Source: an uncultured Eggerthellaceae bacterium
GTDB lineage: Bacteria; Actinomycetota; Coriobacteriia; Coriobacteriales; Eggerthellaceae
Assembly (NCBI GenBank): GCA_934630905.1
Contig: CAKTXN010000003.1
Location: 1 to 64,000, forward strand
Length of the DNA: 64,000 nucleotides
Reading direction: 5' to 3'
A program made the position numbers and the translations under genes. The notes under the pieces were generated by a model. The model did not search any database. It was not told the DNA's origin and saw only the letters and a list, made by a program, of their open reading frames with translations. Within the stretch, counting starts at the first letter, position 1. Each line of letters opens with the position of its first letter. This document shows, one piece after another, positions 8,841 to 17,701 of the stretch.

Positions 8841-8916
8841 GCCTCCGTAGCTCAGGGGATAGAGCGTCGGTTTCCTAAACCGTGCGTCGGATGTTCGAAT
8901 CATCTCGGGGGCACCA
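8841..8916 (+). tRNA. tRNA-Arg (anticodon CCT)
   Basis: A complete cloverleaf is visible: acceptor stem GCCTCCG/CGGGGGC, D stem GCTC/GAGC, anticodon loop TTCCTAA with CCT at 8874-8876, T stem GGATG/CATCT with loop TTCGAAT, and an encoded 3' CCA (8914-8916). One U-U mismatch lies at the top of the anticodon stem. It reads AGG codons. Confidence 0.93.
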
Positions 8917-8925
8917 TGAAAAAGC

Positions 8926-8962
8926 CAGGTCAGAGCGTTATTCGCCCTGACCTGTTTCTTTT
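8926..8962 (+). terminator. Terminator after tRNA-Arg
   Basis: CAGGTCAG (8926-8933) pairs with CTGACCTG (8947-8954), followed by TTTCTTTT. The 203-bp stretch after it, up to 9165, shows no gene. Confidence 0.85.
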
Positions 8963-9165
8963 ACCGGACTTCTGAAAACGGGGAAAAGCGGGTGGAAAAG
9001 AGTGGAGAAGTGCACAACTTAGCACCCCTCTCTTGTAGGGCGACGACCGGTCATTCGCCCAGGCGGTTGTCGCTGTTCCGCGTTCGTGAGCAGTGCAACA
9101 AATCCGATTGGCTTTCGGCGAGCCTCGCTCGCTTGAGACCCCGCTACTGCATTGCACGCGGCATG

Positions 9166-9708
9166 CTATTTGATGGAGGCGCCCAGCTTGCGGCATTCCT
9201 CGATTGCGGGCTTGCCGTTAACGGCGCCTTTCTCGTAGCTGTTGTTGCACAGCACAATGCCCAGGATTTCCTGGTGAGAGTAATTCATGGCAATTTCAAA
9301 GCTTTTCACCAGACCATCGGCGGTGGTAATATCCTTGTCTTCGAATGGCACGAGCATTGCCGCGCGCTTCATGGCGAATTTGCGTCCGCCTATTGCGCAG
9401 AACTGGCGATCCATGAACGCTTTTATTTGTGCGGGGTAGCTGTAGTAGTAAAGCGGGAATGCGTAAACAACGGTGTCGGCCCACTCCAGGTCGCCATAGA
9501 AGTTTTGCATGTCGTCTTTTTGGCAGCACTCGCCACCATGGGTAAAGCAATATTCGCAGCCCAAGCAGCCGTTGATTTTTGCGCTGCCTACATGAGCTAC
9601 GCGAATTTCGTTGTCGGCTTCGCGCGCGCCCTCAATAAACGCGTCTGCCATAATCTGGCTGTTGCCGCCTTTTCGGGGGCTACCGTGCACTACCAAGATG
9701 TTTGCCAT
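9166..9708 (-). CDS. Flavodoxin-fold NAD(P)H:FMN oxidoreductase / iron-sulfur flavoprotein-like
   Basis: The 180-aa protein starts MANILVVHGSPRKGGNSQ, the FMN phosphate loop of NADPH-dependent FMN reductases. It continues with a cysteine cluster CLGCEYCFTHGGECC (about 49-63), as in iron-sulfur flavoprotein-like proteins, and a FPLYYYSYPAQIKAFMDR segment that lines the flavin. ATG 9708 has GAGAGG seven to ten bases upstream and fits the family start; the earlier in-frame ATG at 9726 lacks one. It likely transfers electrons or reduces small quinone-like substrates. Confidence 0.85.
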   Translation of the reverse strand: MANILVVHGSPRKGGNSQIMADAFIEGAREADNEIRVAHVGSAKINGCLGCEYCFTHGGECCQKDDMQNFYGDLEWADTVVYAFPLYYYSYPAQIKAFMDRQFCAIGGRKFAMKRAAMLVPFEDKDITTADGLVKSFEIAMNYSHQEILGIVLCNNSYEKGAVNGKPAIEECRKLGASIK

Positions 9709-9879
9709 GCTGAATTCCTCTCTCAAAAGATTTTCTCTGACAAGTGCTCATGATGCTTCCATCTTTGCAAGTCGCAAGGCTTTGCTATCGACGTGCGTCT
9801 TGCAACTTGTCCGCTCCGACCCGCACGGTTGCGGCGGGCATGTACTTTTTCGCCCTTCGACCGCAGGTCAAATTCCCTT

Positions 9880-10320
9880 TTACGAAAGTCGAGCGCCTAC
9901 TTCTTTTGCAGCGGCTGCTTTGTCGAAATTGCCGTCGGTTGCAGCAGTAAGGGCGCCCATGACTTTGCCCATGTCCTTTTTGGACGAGGCACCCAGCTCA
10001 GCAATCTTCTCTTCGATAAGCGCGATCAGCGCATTGCCCGACAGCTGCTGGGGCAGATATTCTTCCAAAACAGCAACTTGAGCAGCAAGTTTATCGGTGC
10101 GCTCTTGGTCGGAACCCTTTTTGGAATCTTCTAGCGTTTCCTTTGTTTGCTTGATGACGCGCTTAAGCATAGCACCTACGTCGGCTTCGGTAATCTCACG
10201 ACGCTCGTTTACCTCGATGCTTTTGATTTCGGTTTTCACCATGCGCAGAATGTCTCGGCGCAGGCTGTCCTTTGCGCGCATTGCGTTTTTGATCTCTTCG
10301 TCAAGGGCTGCATACTCCAT
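9880..10320 (-). CDS. GatB/YqeY domain protein
   Basis: The 146-aa protein matches the YqeY family: ALDEEIKNAMRAKDSLRRD at the start, VLEEYLPQQLS in the middle and KDMGKVMGALTA near the end. This fold equals the tRNA-binding tail of GatB, but the role of free YqeY is not settled. The start at 10320 has AAAGGAG upstream; a longer frame to 10512 runs into the repeat region and is not used. Confidence 0.88.
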   Translation of the reverse strand: MEYAALDEEIKNAMRAKDSLRRDILRMVKTEIKSIEVNERREITEADVGAMLKRVIKQTKETLEDSKKGSDQERTDKLAAQVAVLEEYLPQQLSGNALIALIEEKIAELGASSKKDMGKVMGALTAATDGNFDKAAAAKEVGARLS

Positions 10321-10442
10321 AAATGTCTCCTTTCGCTGCCTTTTCGTGATGCTATTATCGCACTTGCGGGGAGCACGTGTTTCCCAGACCTGCATGTTTA
10401 TACAGGTTTTCATCTTTTTGGCTTCTTGACTGCGTGCAGCTT

Positions 10443-10470
10443 TTCCATAAAGAAAGCGCCCGCTGATTGC
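10443..10470 (+). repeat. Left copy of 28-bp direct repeat flanking the nuclease cassette
   Basis: A 28-bp sequence containing AAAGCGCCCGCTGATTGC is repeated exactly at 11789-11816, with weaker similarity continuing for about 40 bp on both sides. The right copy is the left arm of the cytX terminator; this copy lacks the matching right arm. Confidence 0.75.
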
Positions 10471-10631
10471 GTGATGCGGACAAACAGACGTCTTCCTTGT
10501 GGGGTGTGGCAATATTAGAATGTCTGTACGGCCCGGCTTGCGCTCGGTATCGTTGAGTTAGAAGCGCATATTGTGGATTTAAGCTCTTCGATTGGGAGCC
10601 TTTGTTTGCTCTTTTCGGGGTTTTGAAAACT

Positions 10632-10912
10632 AAAATAGGAGGAAATCAAAATTATTTTGATTTCCTCCTATTTTTAATATGCACTACTTGAGCAAAATAG
10701 GAGATTTTGATAAAAAATTGAAATTTCTCCTATTATTTCTTTCAATTATCAAATGAAATTGCTTGTTTTGACTCATTTTGCACTGCGTGTTGTCTAAATC
10801 AAGGTTAAATAATAGGAGGAAAATTAAAAAATTTCATTTTTCTCCTATTTTATCAAAGAGGACCGTGCTATAAATAGGAGAAATATAGAAAAAATACGAT
10901 TCTCTCCTATTT
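10632..10912 (+). repeat. Four 39-bp AATAGGAG...CTCCTATT palindromes at 62-115-62 bp spacing
   Basis: Units at 10634-10672, 10696-10734, 10811-10849 and 10873-10911 all start AATAGGAG and end CTCCTATT, and each is exactly 39 bp. The first is almost perfect (20-bp arms 10632-10651 and 10655-10674 around TTA); the others keep 8-10 bp outer arms with AT-rich centres. Unit starts are 62, 115 and 62 bp apart. A promoter candidate (TTGACT 10768-10773, TCTAAA 10793-10798) sits in the wide central gap. They are most simply read as operators for the nuclease gene, whose ATG is 33 bp after the last unit. Confidence 0.9.
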
Positions 10913-10944
10913 TAGATGAAAGCAAAGGAATAAGGGGGTGCGCA

Positions 10945-11751
10945 ATGTTGCTGGATGAGGTCAAATCAGAGCTGGCCGAGCTAAACGATGCAATCGAGTG
11001 GGCACAAAAGGGACTTAGCAAGGCGCCTGAGGGCTCTTTGCTCGTCGATGACTCAAAAAACGGTATTCATTATTATTGGCGCAAGACAGCTACGGATAAA
11101 AAAGGTGTTTACCTGGGCAAAGGCGACCAGGAGCAAGTTCGCGCTCTTGCACAAAAAGATTACGAGGCTCGCTTGCTTAAGGCTGCCGAAAAGGAAAAAG
11201 CCTTGCTTGAGCGAATTCAAGTACGCTGCGACAAGGGAGGCTTGCAGGGCTCAGGGGTCCTCGGGCTGACTTACGAAAACCTGTCTGATGCTCGAAAAGA
11301 GCTGGTGGAGCCTTATATTTTGTCAAACGACGAGTATGCTCGACGCTGGCAGCTTGAAGAGTATGCAGGTAATTCACATCCGTTTGGATCGTATTCGCTA
11401 TTCACGCGCGGTGGCGTGCGGGTGCGCTCGAAATCCGAAGTGCTTATCGCTGACGCTCTAGAGGCGGCGGGCGTGCCGTATAAATACGAGCGCCCTCTCA
11501 ACCTGGGAGGATACAATCCCGTCTATCCTGACTTTACGGTATTGAACAAGCGTACTCGCGCAGAATATTATTGGGAGCATTTTGGGGGCATGGATGATGC
11601 TGAGTACCGAGAGGGCATGGTGCACAAGCTAAACAGTTATGCGTTGGCTGGCATATTTCCCGGTGAGCAGCTTTTGGCTACTTACGAGACATCGGAAACG
11701 CCCTTGGATACACGCGTTATCAGGGTACTTATTGAAAAATACTTGCTTTAG
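10945..11751 (+). CDS. PD-(D/E)XK-like nuclease-fold protein, unknown role
   Basis: The 268-aa protein has a helical, charged first half (likely coiled coil about 60-95) and a C-terminal module with RSKSE165VLIADAL, YPD196FTVL and YYWE211HFG. This spacing of E, PD and E/H fits a PD-(D/E)XK-type nuclease of restriction or repair kind. AAGGGGGTG supports the ATG. It is a single gene on an AT-rich island between convergent housekeeping genes, with four palindromes in its promoter and direct repeats around it. Defence or mobile-element function is inferred. No methyltransferase partner is present. Confidence 0.65.
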   Translation: MLLDEVKSELAELNDAIEWAQKGLSKAPEGSLLVDDSKNGIHYYWRKTATDKKGVYLGKGDQEQVRALAQKDYEARLLKAAEKEKALLERIQVRCDKGGLQGSGVLGLTYENLSDARKELVEPYILSNDEYARRWQLEEYAGNSHPFGSYSLFTRGGVRVRSKSEVLIADALEAAGVPYKYERPLNLGGYNPVYPDFTVLNKRTRAEYYWEHFGGMDDAEYREGMVHKLNSYALAGIFPGEQLLATYETSETPLDTRVIRVLIEKYLL

Positions 11752-11788
11752 TAAAAGCTTCTTTTTGACTTCTTGGCCGCAATCGGCA

Positions 11789-11816
11789 TTCCATAAAGAA
11801 AGCGCCCGCTGATTGC
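11789..11816 (+). repeat. Right copy of 28-bp direct repeat flanking the nuclease cassette
   Basis: Exact copy of 10443-10470, overlapping the left arm of the bidirectional terminator at 11799-11842. Confidence 0.75.
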
Positions 11817-11842
11817 ATGGGAGCAGACAAGCGGGCGCTTTT
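11799..11842. terminator. Bidirectional terminator between nuclease gene and cytX
   Basis: AAAGCGCCCGCT (11799-11810) pairs with AGCGGGCGCTTT (11830-11841), a 12-bp stem with A- and T-runs on both sides, between two converging genes. Confidence 0.85.
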
Positions 11843-11864
11843 GTGCTTGGTGGCGGAAGTTCGG

Positions 11865-13067
11865 CTATTTGTTGGCAGCAGCTTTGCGCGCAATGAATCC
11901 AACTGCGCAGGTTGCAGCAAACACGATAATCATAACGGGGAATGTGCTTCCCAGTGGTGTATCGATAACCATGAACTGGCGATATAAAATGAAGCCGCAA
12001 ACCCAAATAATCAGATTTGGCCAGTTGAAGCTTGTGGCCATATCATCGCGCTTCAACACGAAGTAGTTCGCAATGATGACAGCGATCATGGGGGCAAACA
12101 CGCTGCCGATCAGGTACAAGAAGTCCGTGATGTCAGCAAGGGGCAGGGTGATGGCGCCAATGGTGCCCAGGGCCGTTACGATAAGCGCCACAATCTTCCC
12201 AGGGACTTTTTTGCCGAACGGCGTGCCGATGGACTCCGATGAAACGCCGGCGCTGTTTGCGTCCAAGAACGTTGTGGTTACCGTTGAGAAGATGATGATG
12301 ATAAGGCCCGCAGCGCCCATGCCCGTTTTCAGCATGATCTGCGCGATGTCGGACTCGCCTGTGAAGATTGCCATTGACATGCCAATGGCGTACATCCAGC
12401 AGCTGACCAGTCCGTATACAATCGAGCTTGCAGCGGTGGCGGCAACGGGCTTTGCTGCGGTGCGCGTGTAATCGCTTACCAGCGGCAGCCATGAAAGGGG
12501 CATGGCAACGGCAAGTTCAACAGCCGCGCCAAACGTCAGACCGTCGTTTTCCACGCCCAGCGGCACCGCGCCGCTAAACGCGCTCACGCACAGCACTAGC
12601 GTAAGAATGAACAGCGCAAGCACGGCAACAATGTTGATTTTCTCCAGATTGCGAATGCCAATCAGAATCCATGCAGCAATCAACACGCCAATAACTAGGC
12701 ACCATATCCATGCGCCGCAATCGAAAAGCGTGCTGGCGGAAAGCGCGCCGTCATAAATCATGATGCCGGTCCAGCCTACCAGCTGCAAAACGTTAAGCGT
12801 GGCGAACAGCACGGCGCCCTTTTGGCCAAAGCTCATGGCCGCTGTTTCCATGGAGCTACGCTGCGTCTTTGCGCCGATAAGCCCCGCAAGGAAAAGCAGC
12901 AGGCAGCCGATGATGTGGCCCACAACAATTGCAGCCAAGCCGATGGAAAAGCCCAGGCTGGCGAAGTAGGTGCCGGTCAGAATTTCGGCAAGCGAAACGC
13001 CCGCGCCGAACCATATCAGGCTGTTTTCGAGCACAGTTGTCCCGCGCGTTTCAGATGAAGTAGTCAT
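11865..13067 (-). CDS. cytX: NCS1-family hydroxymethylpyrimidine transporter (CytX-like)
   Basis: A 400-aa permease with about twelve membrane helices of the cytosine/purine (NCS1) group. As last gene of a TPP-riboswitch operon with thiM, thiE and thiD it most likely imports the HMP moiety of thiamine, the role proposed for CytX. The start has AAGGGGAACC before ATG. It is 40 bp from thiD. Confidence 0.85.
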   Translation of the reverse strand: MTTSSETRGTTVLENSLIWFGAGVSLAEILTGTYFASLGFSIGLAAIVVGHIIGCLLLFLAGLIGAKTQRSSMETAAMSFGQKGAVLFATLNVLQLVGWTGIMIYDGALSASTLFDCGAWIWCLVIGVLIAAWILIGIRNLEKINIVAVLALFILTLVLCVSAFSGAVPLGVENDGLTFGAAVELAVAMPLSWLPLVSDYTRTAAKPVAATAASSIVYGLVSCWMYAIGMSMAIFTGESDIAQIMLKTGMGAAGLIIIIFSTVTTTFLDANSAGVSSESIGTPFGKKVPGKIVALIVTALGTIGAITLPLADITDFLYLIGSVFAPMIAVIIANYFVLKRDDMATSFNWPNLIIWVCGFILYRQFMVIDTPLGSTFPVMIIVFAATCAVGFIARKAAANK

Positions 13068-13107
13068 AGGTTCCCCTTATTTATTTGTTGTTTTGCTCGT
13101 TCGCGGC

Positions 13108-13932
13108 TTACGCGAAATAGCTCGCAGAATTATTCGATAACGTGAAAGCGTGGTTCATGGGACCGCTTCCTGCACCCAGGTCCAGCATGGCGCCCAGCGC
13201 GCCGCTGATGTATTCCTTTGCGCGGAAAACTGCCTGTTCAAGCGAGTATCCCTTAGCAAGATTGCTGGCAATTGCGCTGGAAAGCGTGCAGCCCGTTCCG
13301 TGAGTGTTTGGGTTGTCGATGCGTTTCCCCTCGAACCAGCGACCCGCGCCCGCGCCGTTGTTGGCGGCGGGGTCAAACAGGTAGTCGTTCGCGTCGTTTA
13401 GGTTGTGTCCGCCTTTGCAGAGCACGGCGCATCCGTATTGTTGCGCAATGGCGCGCGCGGCGGCCTCCATGTCGGCCTCGCTTTTCACGGATGCGCCCGT
13501 GAGCTCTTCGGTCTCAGGGATGTTGGGGGTTATCACGCACGCCAGGGGAAGTAGTCGTGCTTTAAGCGTTTCAATGGCATCGTCGCAGATGAGCTTCGCG
13601 CCGCTTGTGGCCACCATCACGGGATCAACCACAATGTTGCGCGCCTGATAGTGCTCCAGGCTGTTGGCAATCGTCTCGATCAGCGCACTGGTACTCACCA
13701 TGCCAATCTTCACGGCATCGGGGAAGATGTCGGTGAAAACAGCGTCGATTTGCTGCTGAAGAAATTCAGGGGTTACGTCCAAAATGCCTGTTACGCCGGT
13801 GGTGTTCTGCGCGGTCAGCGCGGTAATTGCGCTGGTTGCGAACACGCCATTCATGGTCATCGTTTTGATATCGGCCTGAATTCCGGCGCCTCCGCTGGAG
13901 TCTGATCCAGCGATTGTCAATGCGGTTTTCAT
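13108..13932 (-). CDS. thiD: Hydroxymethylpyrimidine / phosphomethylpyrimidine kinase
   Basis: Phosphorylates HMP to HMP-P and HMP-PP for thiamine synthesis. The 274-aa protein opens with MKTALTIAGSDSSGGAGIQADIK, the ribokinase-fold substrate site, and ends with the GTGCTLSSAIAS anion-hole motif. Start at 13932 is set by AAGGAG upstream; a longer frame reaches 14034 without conservation. Between thiD and thiE are 264 bp with no gene that I can see. Confidence 0.93.
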   Translation of the reverse strand: MKTALTIAGSDSSGGAGIQADIKTMTMNGVFATSAITALTAQNTTGVTGILDVTPEFLQQQIDAVFTDIFPDAVKIGMVSTSALIETIANSLEHYQARNIVVDPVMVATSGAKLICDDAIETLKARLLPLACVITPNIPETEELTGASVKSEADMEAAARAIAQQYGCAVLCKGGHNLNDANDYLFDPAANNGAGAGRWFEGKRIDNPNTHGTGCTLSSAIASNLAKGYSLEQAVFRAKEYISGALGAMLDLGAGSGPMNHAFTLSNNSASYFA

Positions 13933-14196
13933 GGTTCTCCTTCCGGTTTCGCATTGTTTCGTAACGCGTCGCGAAGCGGTGCCCTCGACTCGACGCGGAG
14001 TTGATATTCGGTTGCTGCTGGGGCCGTCGGGCAAAAGCGTGCGGCGAAGGCCCCAGCGGGGTCGGTGCTGTTGTCGTTGCTGGTCGCGTTGGCTGCGGCG
14101 GTTGCTGCTGGGCTGGGGCCGTTCGGTCTGCCGCTACTGCCAGCGTGAGCGTGCCGACCGTTGGCAGCCGTCCGCCAATAGCGGGGCCGACGGCGA

Positions 14197-14982
14197 TTAC
14201 GCCGTTGCGCCCACGAGCTGCGAAGTGGCTTCTGCCAGGTGCGCTGCTGCTGCGGCGATGTCCTTGTGGGCGAAAATGGCGCTGATGACCGCCACGCCCA
14301 CAATGCCAGAACTCTCAAGCTCGGAAACGTTTTCGCAGGTAATGCCACCAATAGCAACAACGGGAATGTTCACGGCGTTGCAAATGGCGGTAAGTGTCTC
14401 GTGGCTTACTTCGGCGGCATCGTCCTTCGAGCTGGTAGGGAAGACCGCGCCCACACCCAGGTAATCGGCTCCATCGCGCTCGGCGCGCAACGCCTGTTCC
14501 ACGGTTTGCGCTGAAACGCCCAAGATCTTGCCGGGGCCAATGAGTGCGCGTGCTTCTTGCGCGGACATGTCGTCTTGCCCAATGTGGATGCCGTCGGCGT
14601 TCATTGCAAGCGCAACGTCCACGGCATCGTTTACCACGAACGGCACACCTGCCGTGCGGCAAATTTCCTGTAGCGCGGTTGCTTCGGCAATCATGTCTGT
14701 GTGCTCCAAGTGCTTTTCGCGCATCTGGACAAACGTGGTGCCGCCATCAAGCGCGGCGCGCACCTGATGGCACAGCGCCGCTTGCTTTTCGGCTTCGGTG
14801 GCATCTTCGGCAAGATCCAGCCAGTTGCGGTCCGTTACCGCGTAAACACGCAGGTCATAAGCAAGTTTTTGCAGGTCAACAGCACTTGCTACGCTAGACG
14901 CGCTGTCTGAGCAGCGGCTTGCGCCCGCTTCGCATCCGCCTGCAACGTTCGCGCTGCCGCCCGAGCGGCAGTACGGTTCCAT
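14197..14982 (-). CDS. thiE: Thiamine-phosphate synthase with N-terminal extension
   Basis: Joins HMP-PP and thiazole phosphate to thiamine phosphate. The TIM-barrel core shows YAVTDR, TFVQMREKHL, FVVNDAVDVALA, GIHIGQDDM and VVAIGGI motifs. The chosen ATG at 14982 has AAGGAG nine bases upstream and gives 261 aa, with about 45 Ser/Ala/Cys-rich residues before the core. A start at 15045 that overlaps the end of thiM by 14 bp is the alternative. Confidence 0.9.
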   Translation of the reverse strand: MEPYCRSGGSANVAGGCEAGASRCSDSASSVASAVDLQKLAYDLRVYAVTDRNWLDLAEDATEAEKQAALCHQVRAALDGGTTFVQMREKHLEHTDMIAEATALQEICRTAGVPFVVNDAVDVALAMNADGIHIGQDDMSAQEARALIGPGKILGVSAQTVEQALRAERDGADYLGVGAVFPTSSKDDAAEVSHETLTAICNAVNIPVVAIGGITCENVSELESSGIVGVAVISAIFAHKDIAAAAAHLAEATSQLVGATA

Positions 14983-15031
14983 GGCGCTTGCTCCTTCTGC
15001 AATGCTTGCCGCGCCTAAGCTGCTCGCTTCG

Positions 15032-15853
15032 CTAGAACACTTCATAATTCGCTTTCGCCTCGAGCGTTTCGGCATCCATGGTGCAAATGGCATCGATGAT
15101 GCGGTTGCGATACGTTGCATTTCCTTCGCCCGGCTGCAGTGCGTCCCAGGCAATCTCGCCGGCAACGCCCATGAGCGCAACGGCTGCGGCGGCTGCCTCG
15201 AGCTGCGCGTCGGGGTTGGCCACCAGGTACGCGGTCAGAATGCCAGCAATCTGGCAGCCCGTTCCCGTGATCTTTTCCATTTCGGGGCGTCCGTTGCGAA
15301 TGGCAAAGCAGCGCGTGCCGTCGGTCACCAGGTCAATAGGACCGGTAATGGCAAGAACGCAGCCCAGTTCAGCGGCGTAGCTCTTTGCGAAAGCCACCTG
15401 AGCGGCCAAGTTTTCCTCGGTCACAACGTCGGCAGCGTTGGCATCAACGCCTTGCGTGGTGGAGCTTCCCAGGGCAAGTGCTTTGATTTCGCTTGCGTTT
15501 CCCTTGATGGCGGTCAGCGGCAGCTCTTCCATGAGCGCGGTTGCGGTAGAAGTGCGCAGCGCGCTGGCACCCGCTCCCACGGGATCAAGAAGAATGACAT
15601 GTCCCAGTTCAGCGGCGCGTTTTCCTGCCACATGCATGGCTTCAATGCTGCGGCTGTTCAGCGTGCCAATGTTGATGTTCAGGCCGCCGCAAATGCTGGT
15701 GATGTCCGCCACATCTTCCGGCTCATCGGACATGATGGGGCTTCCGCCGCAGGCCAAAAGGACGTTGGCAACGTCGTTGACGGTTACGTAGTTGGTAATG
15801 TTGTGCACAAGTGGCACCGATGCGCGAACGCGCTGGAGACAAACTCCAAGCAT
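15032..15853 (-). CDS. thiM: Hydroxyethylthiazole kinase
   Basis: Phosphorylates 4-methyl-5-hydroxyethylthiazole for thiamine salvage. The 273-aa ribokinase-like protein has VHNITNYVTVNDVANVLLA, SPIMSDEP, LLDPVGAGAS and ITGTGCQIAGI. ATG 15853 directly follows the TPP riboswitch, whose last conserved bases (GGAGGGAGA) double as the ribosome site. First gene of the thiM-thiE-thiD-cytX operon; there is no thiC or thiG in view, so the cell seems to salvage rather than make thiamine here. Confidence 0.94.
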   Translation of the reverse strand: MLGVCLQRVRASVPLVHNITNYVTVNDVANVLLACGGSPIMSDEPEDVADITSICGGLNINIGTLNSRSIEAMHVAGKRAAELGHVILLDPVGAGASALRTSTATALMEELPLTAIKGNASEIKALALGSSTTQGVDANAADVVTEENLAAQVAFAKSYAAELGCVLAITGPIDLVTDGTRCFAIRNGRPEMEKITGTGCQIAGILTAYLVANPDAQLEAAAAAVALMGVAGEIAWDALQPGEGNATYRNRIIDAICTMDAETLEAKANYEVF

Positions 15854-15856
15854 GAT

Positions 15857-16034
15857 TTCTCCCTCCGTTGGCATTATCCAAATCAGGTTTTCGCGGTCGA
15901 AGGTCAGCGCGGCTGCAGCGCACAGGCGGCGGTGGCGCGGCGCAGCATCGATGGCGACACAAGCGCGGCGGTGTTCCTCCGCATGGTGCGGAAGGCGGCG
16001 CATCCTTCCTCTCAGCCCGGTTTACGAGCTCCCA
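15857..16034 (-). promoter_or_regulatory. TPP (thi-box) riboswitch
   Basis: On the minus strand CTGAGA (16015-16010) and the downstream core CCTGATTTGGATAATGCCA (from 15887) followed by ACGGAGGGAGA match the thi-box. An unusually long GC-rich P3 arm lies between them. Since the aptamer end contains the thiM ribosome site, control of translation by ligand binding is likely. Confidence 0.92.
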
Positions 16035-16417
16035 TTTCGGCGCTTATTGTTGCGCTTTGGGTCGAGTTTCGCAAGGGTGAGCGCGAAGAAAACCATTAAC
16101 GGCGCAGAAAGATTGCGCGAAGAAGTAGGGGAGAGGGTGGGAAGAAGGAGAGGATGGGAAAAGGTCGGCGGCGGTGGCAATGGCGCCGACGGCGCTAAAG
16201 GCGCGGTGCGGTGTCACGGCGCCTAAGGAAATTCCGTTTGAGGACATAATGATTCCAGAGAACGGTCCGACTGTGCCTGCTTGGTCTCTCCTCGCTCGTT
16301 CGCGAATGGACTGCTTCGCGGCATTTTGCGGTGCTGACCCGTTGTTTGCAACGTTCGAAAGGCGCATTCCGCCGCTTTCCCCTTGTTGGCTCCGCATGTT
16401 GTTGGATTTTGGTGCCT

Positions 16418-16609
16418 GAATTCGAAGTTGATGTAGGTTGGAAGTAGGTGGGGAGTGGAAAATGGGATGTTTTCTGATGCGGTGACAGACTACAGAAAAT
16501 AGGTTTTATTAAAGTGCCAGTTCAGAATTATTCTCAATTAATATCTATTGCAATATAGAACCAGTTCCAAGAACATGACCTGCTTCCAACCTACTACAAC
16601 TTCGAATTC
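16418..16609. mobile_element. 192-bp MITE-like element with 32-bp terminal inverted repeats
   Basis: The 32-bp end at 16418-16449 (starting GAATTCGAAGTTG) is repeated in inverted orientation at 16578-16609 with three mismatches. The 128-bp interior is AT-rich and has no reading frame of note. The size and ends fit a non-autonomous element, but I see no clear target-site duplication, and no related transposase is in the window. A large stem-loop RNA is the alternative. Confidence 0.5.
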
Positions 16610-16993
16610 GAAGGCGTTTTTTCAACAACGTGATGCGTAGCCGCGTTCCAATCCTTCGAAATCTTTCTATGAACGCGTTAAGAAGAAGGGTGAAAAAGCA
16701 ATGACGTGGTGCGAATATGATATTGGCGAGGACCCTTGGAAAAGACATAGTGGGTTAAGGGCACCAAAGGGAAGCTGTCTCTTTTCTCCTCAAAAATGGA
16801 GTTGTTGTTGTTTTGCCGCGCAGGCTTCGTGGTGTTTTCTTTGCAGCTGCCCGCCTTCTCCTTTGATGCGTTAGACTGAGCGCGAAAAGTTGACCTCGGT
16901 TAGCGCGAGGCCTTGTTCCACGGGGTTTTGCGGCGTTGGCTTTGCGCCGGGAGTGCAGCCATGCAACGGGGAAGCGAAAGAAGAAAGGCGCAC
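16610..16993. other. Intergenic stretch, one doubtful short ORF
   Basis: A 57-codon frame at 16701-16874 has AGAAGGG upstream and a Cys-rich product, but nothing supports it beyond the ribosome site. The stretch 16035-16417 between the riboswitch and the MITE-like element also shows no gene. Confidence 0.3.
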
Positions 16994-17647
16994 ATGGACA
17001 ACACGTGCAAAGCGGTTTTGTTCGATTTGGACGGGACGCTTATTGACACCTACCAGCTGATATTGGAATCGTTTCGTCATGCAACGCGCAAGGTGCTGGG
17101 TCGTGTTATCCCTGATGAGCAGCTTATGGTGAAAGTGGGGCAGCCGCTGTCCACGCAAATATGGGACTGGACGGACAACCAGGAAGTCCACGACGAAATC
17201 TTGACGGTCTATCGCGAATTCAACCATGCCGTTCACGATGACATGGTGTCCACGTTTTCGGGCGTTCCGCAGATTCTGAATGATTTGCGTGAGCAGGGGA
17301 TTCGCATGGGCGTTGTCACCTCTAAACTTCACTGGCTGGCTCAGCGCGGGCTGGATCGTACGGGTCTTGCGGATTACATGGAAACGCTTGTTTCTCCGGA
17401 TGATTACCCGCAGGCGCACAAGCCAGCCCCCGGTCCGGTTCTGTACGGCTGTGAGCTTTTGGGCGTTGACCCGCAGGAATGTTGGTACGTGGGCGATAGC
17501 CCCTTCGACATTGCGGCGGGTAATGCGGCTGGTTGTAAAACGGCGGCGGTGCTGTGGGGCATGTTTCCGGAAGAGACGCTGCGTGAGCAAAAACCGACTG
17601 CGTGCTGCGCAACACCGAATGACCTTATTCAGGAGCTTTGCGTATAA
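16994..17647 (+). CDS. HAD-superfamily hydrolase, PpaX/Gph-like
   Basis: The 217-aa protein has motif I VLFDLDGTLIDT near residue 8, GVVTSKL (motif II) and YVGDSPFDIAAGNAAGC (motif IV), with an alpha-helical cap. This matches the pyrophosphatase PpaX / phosphoglycolate phosphatase group; which substrate it uses is unknown. The start has AGAAAGG upstream. Confidence 0.85.
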   Translation: MDNTCKAVLFDLDGTLIDTYQLILESFRHATRKVLGRVIPDEQLMVKVGQPLSTQIWDWTDNQEVHDEILTVYREFNHAVHDDMVSTFSGVPQILNDLREQGIRMGVVTSKLHWLAQRGLDRTGLADYMETLVSPDDYPQAHKPAPGPVLYGCELLGVDPQECWYVGDSPFDIAAGNAAGCKTAAVLWGMFPEETLREQKPTACCATPNDLIQELCV

Positions 17648-17701
17648 GGTTTTGGTGTATGCGCTGTTCAGAAGGTTGTTTTGTTCGCGTGCGGCTGAAA
17701 C

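Noticed and set aside
16701..16874. 57-codon Cys-rich ORF with a ribosome site
   Set aside because: No motif, no operon partner and atypical composition; not enough to call a gene.
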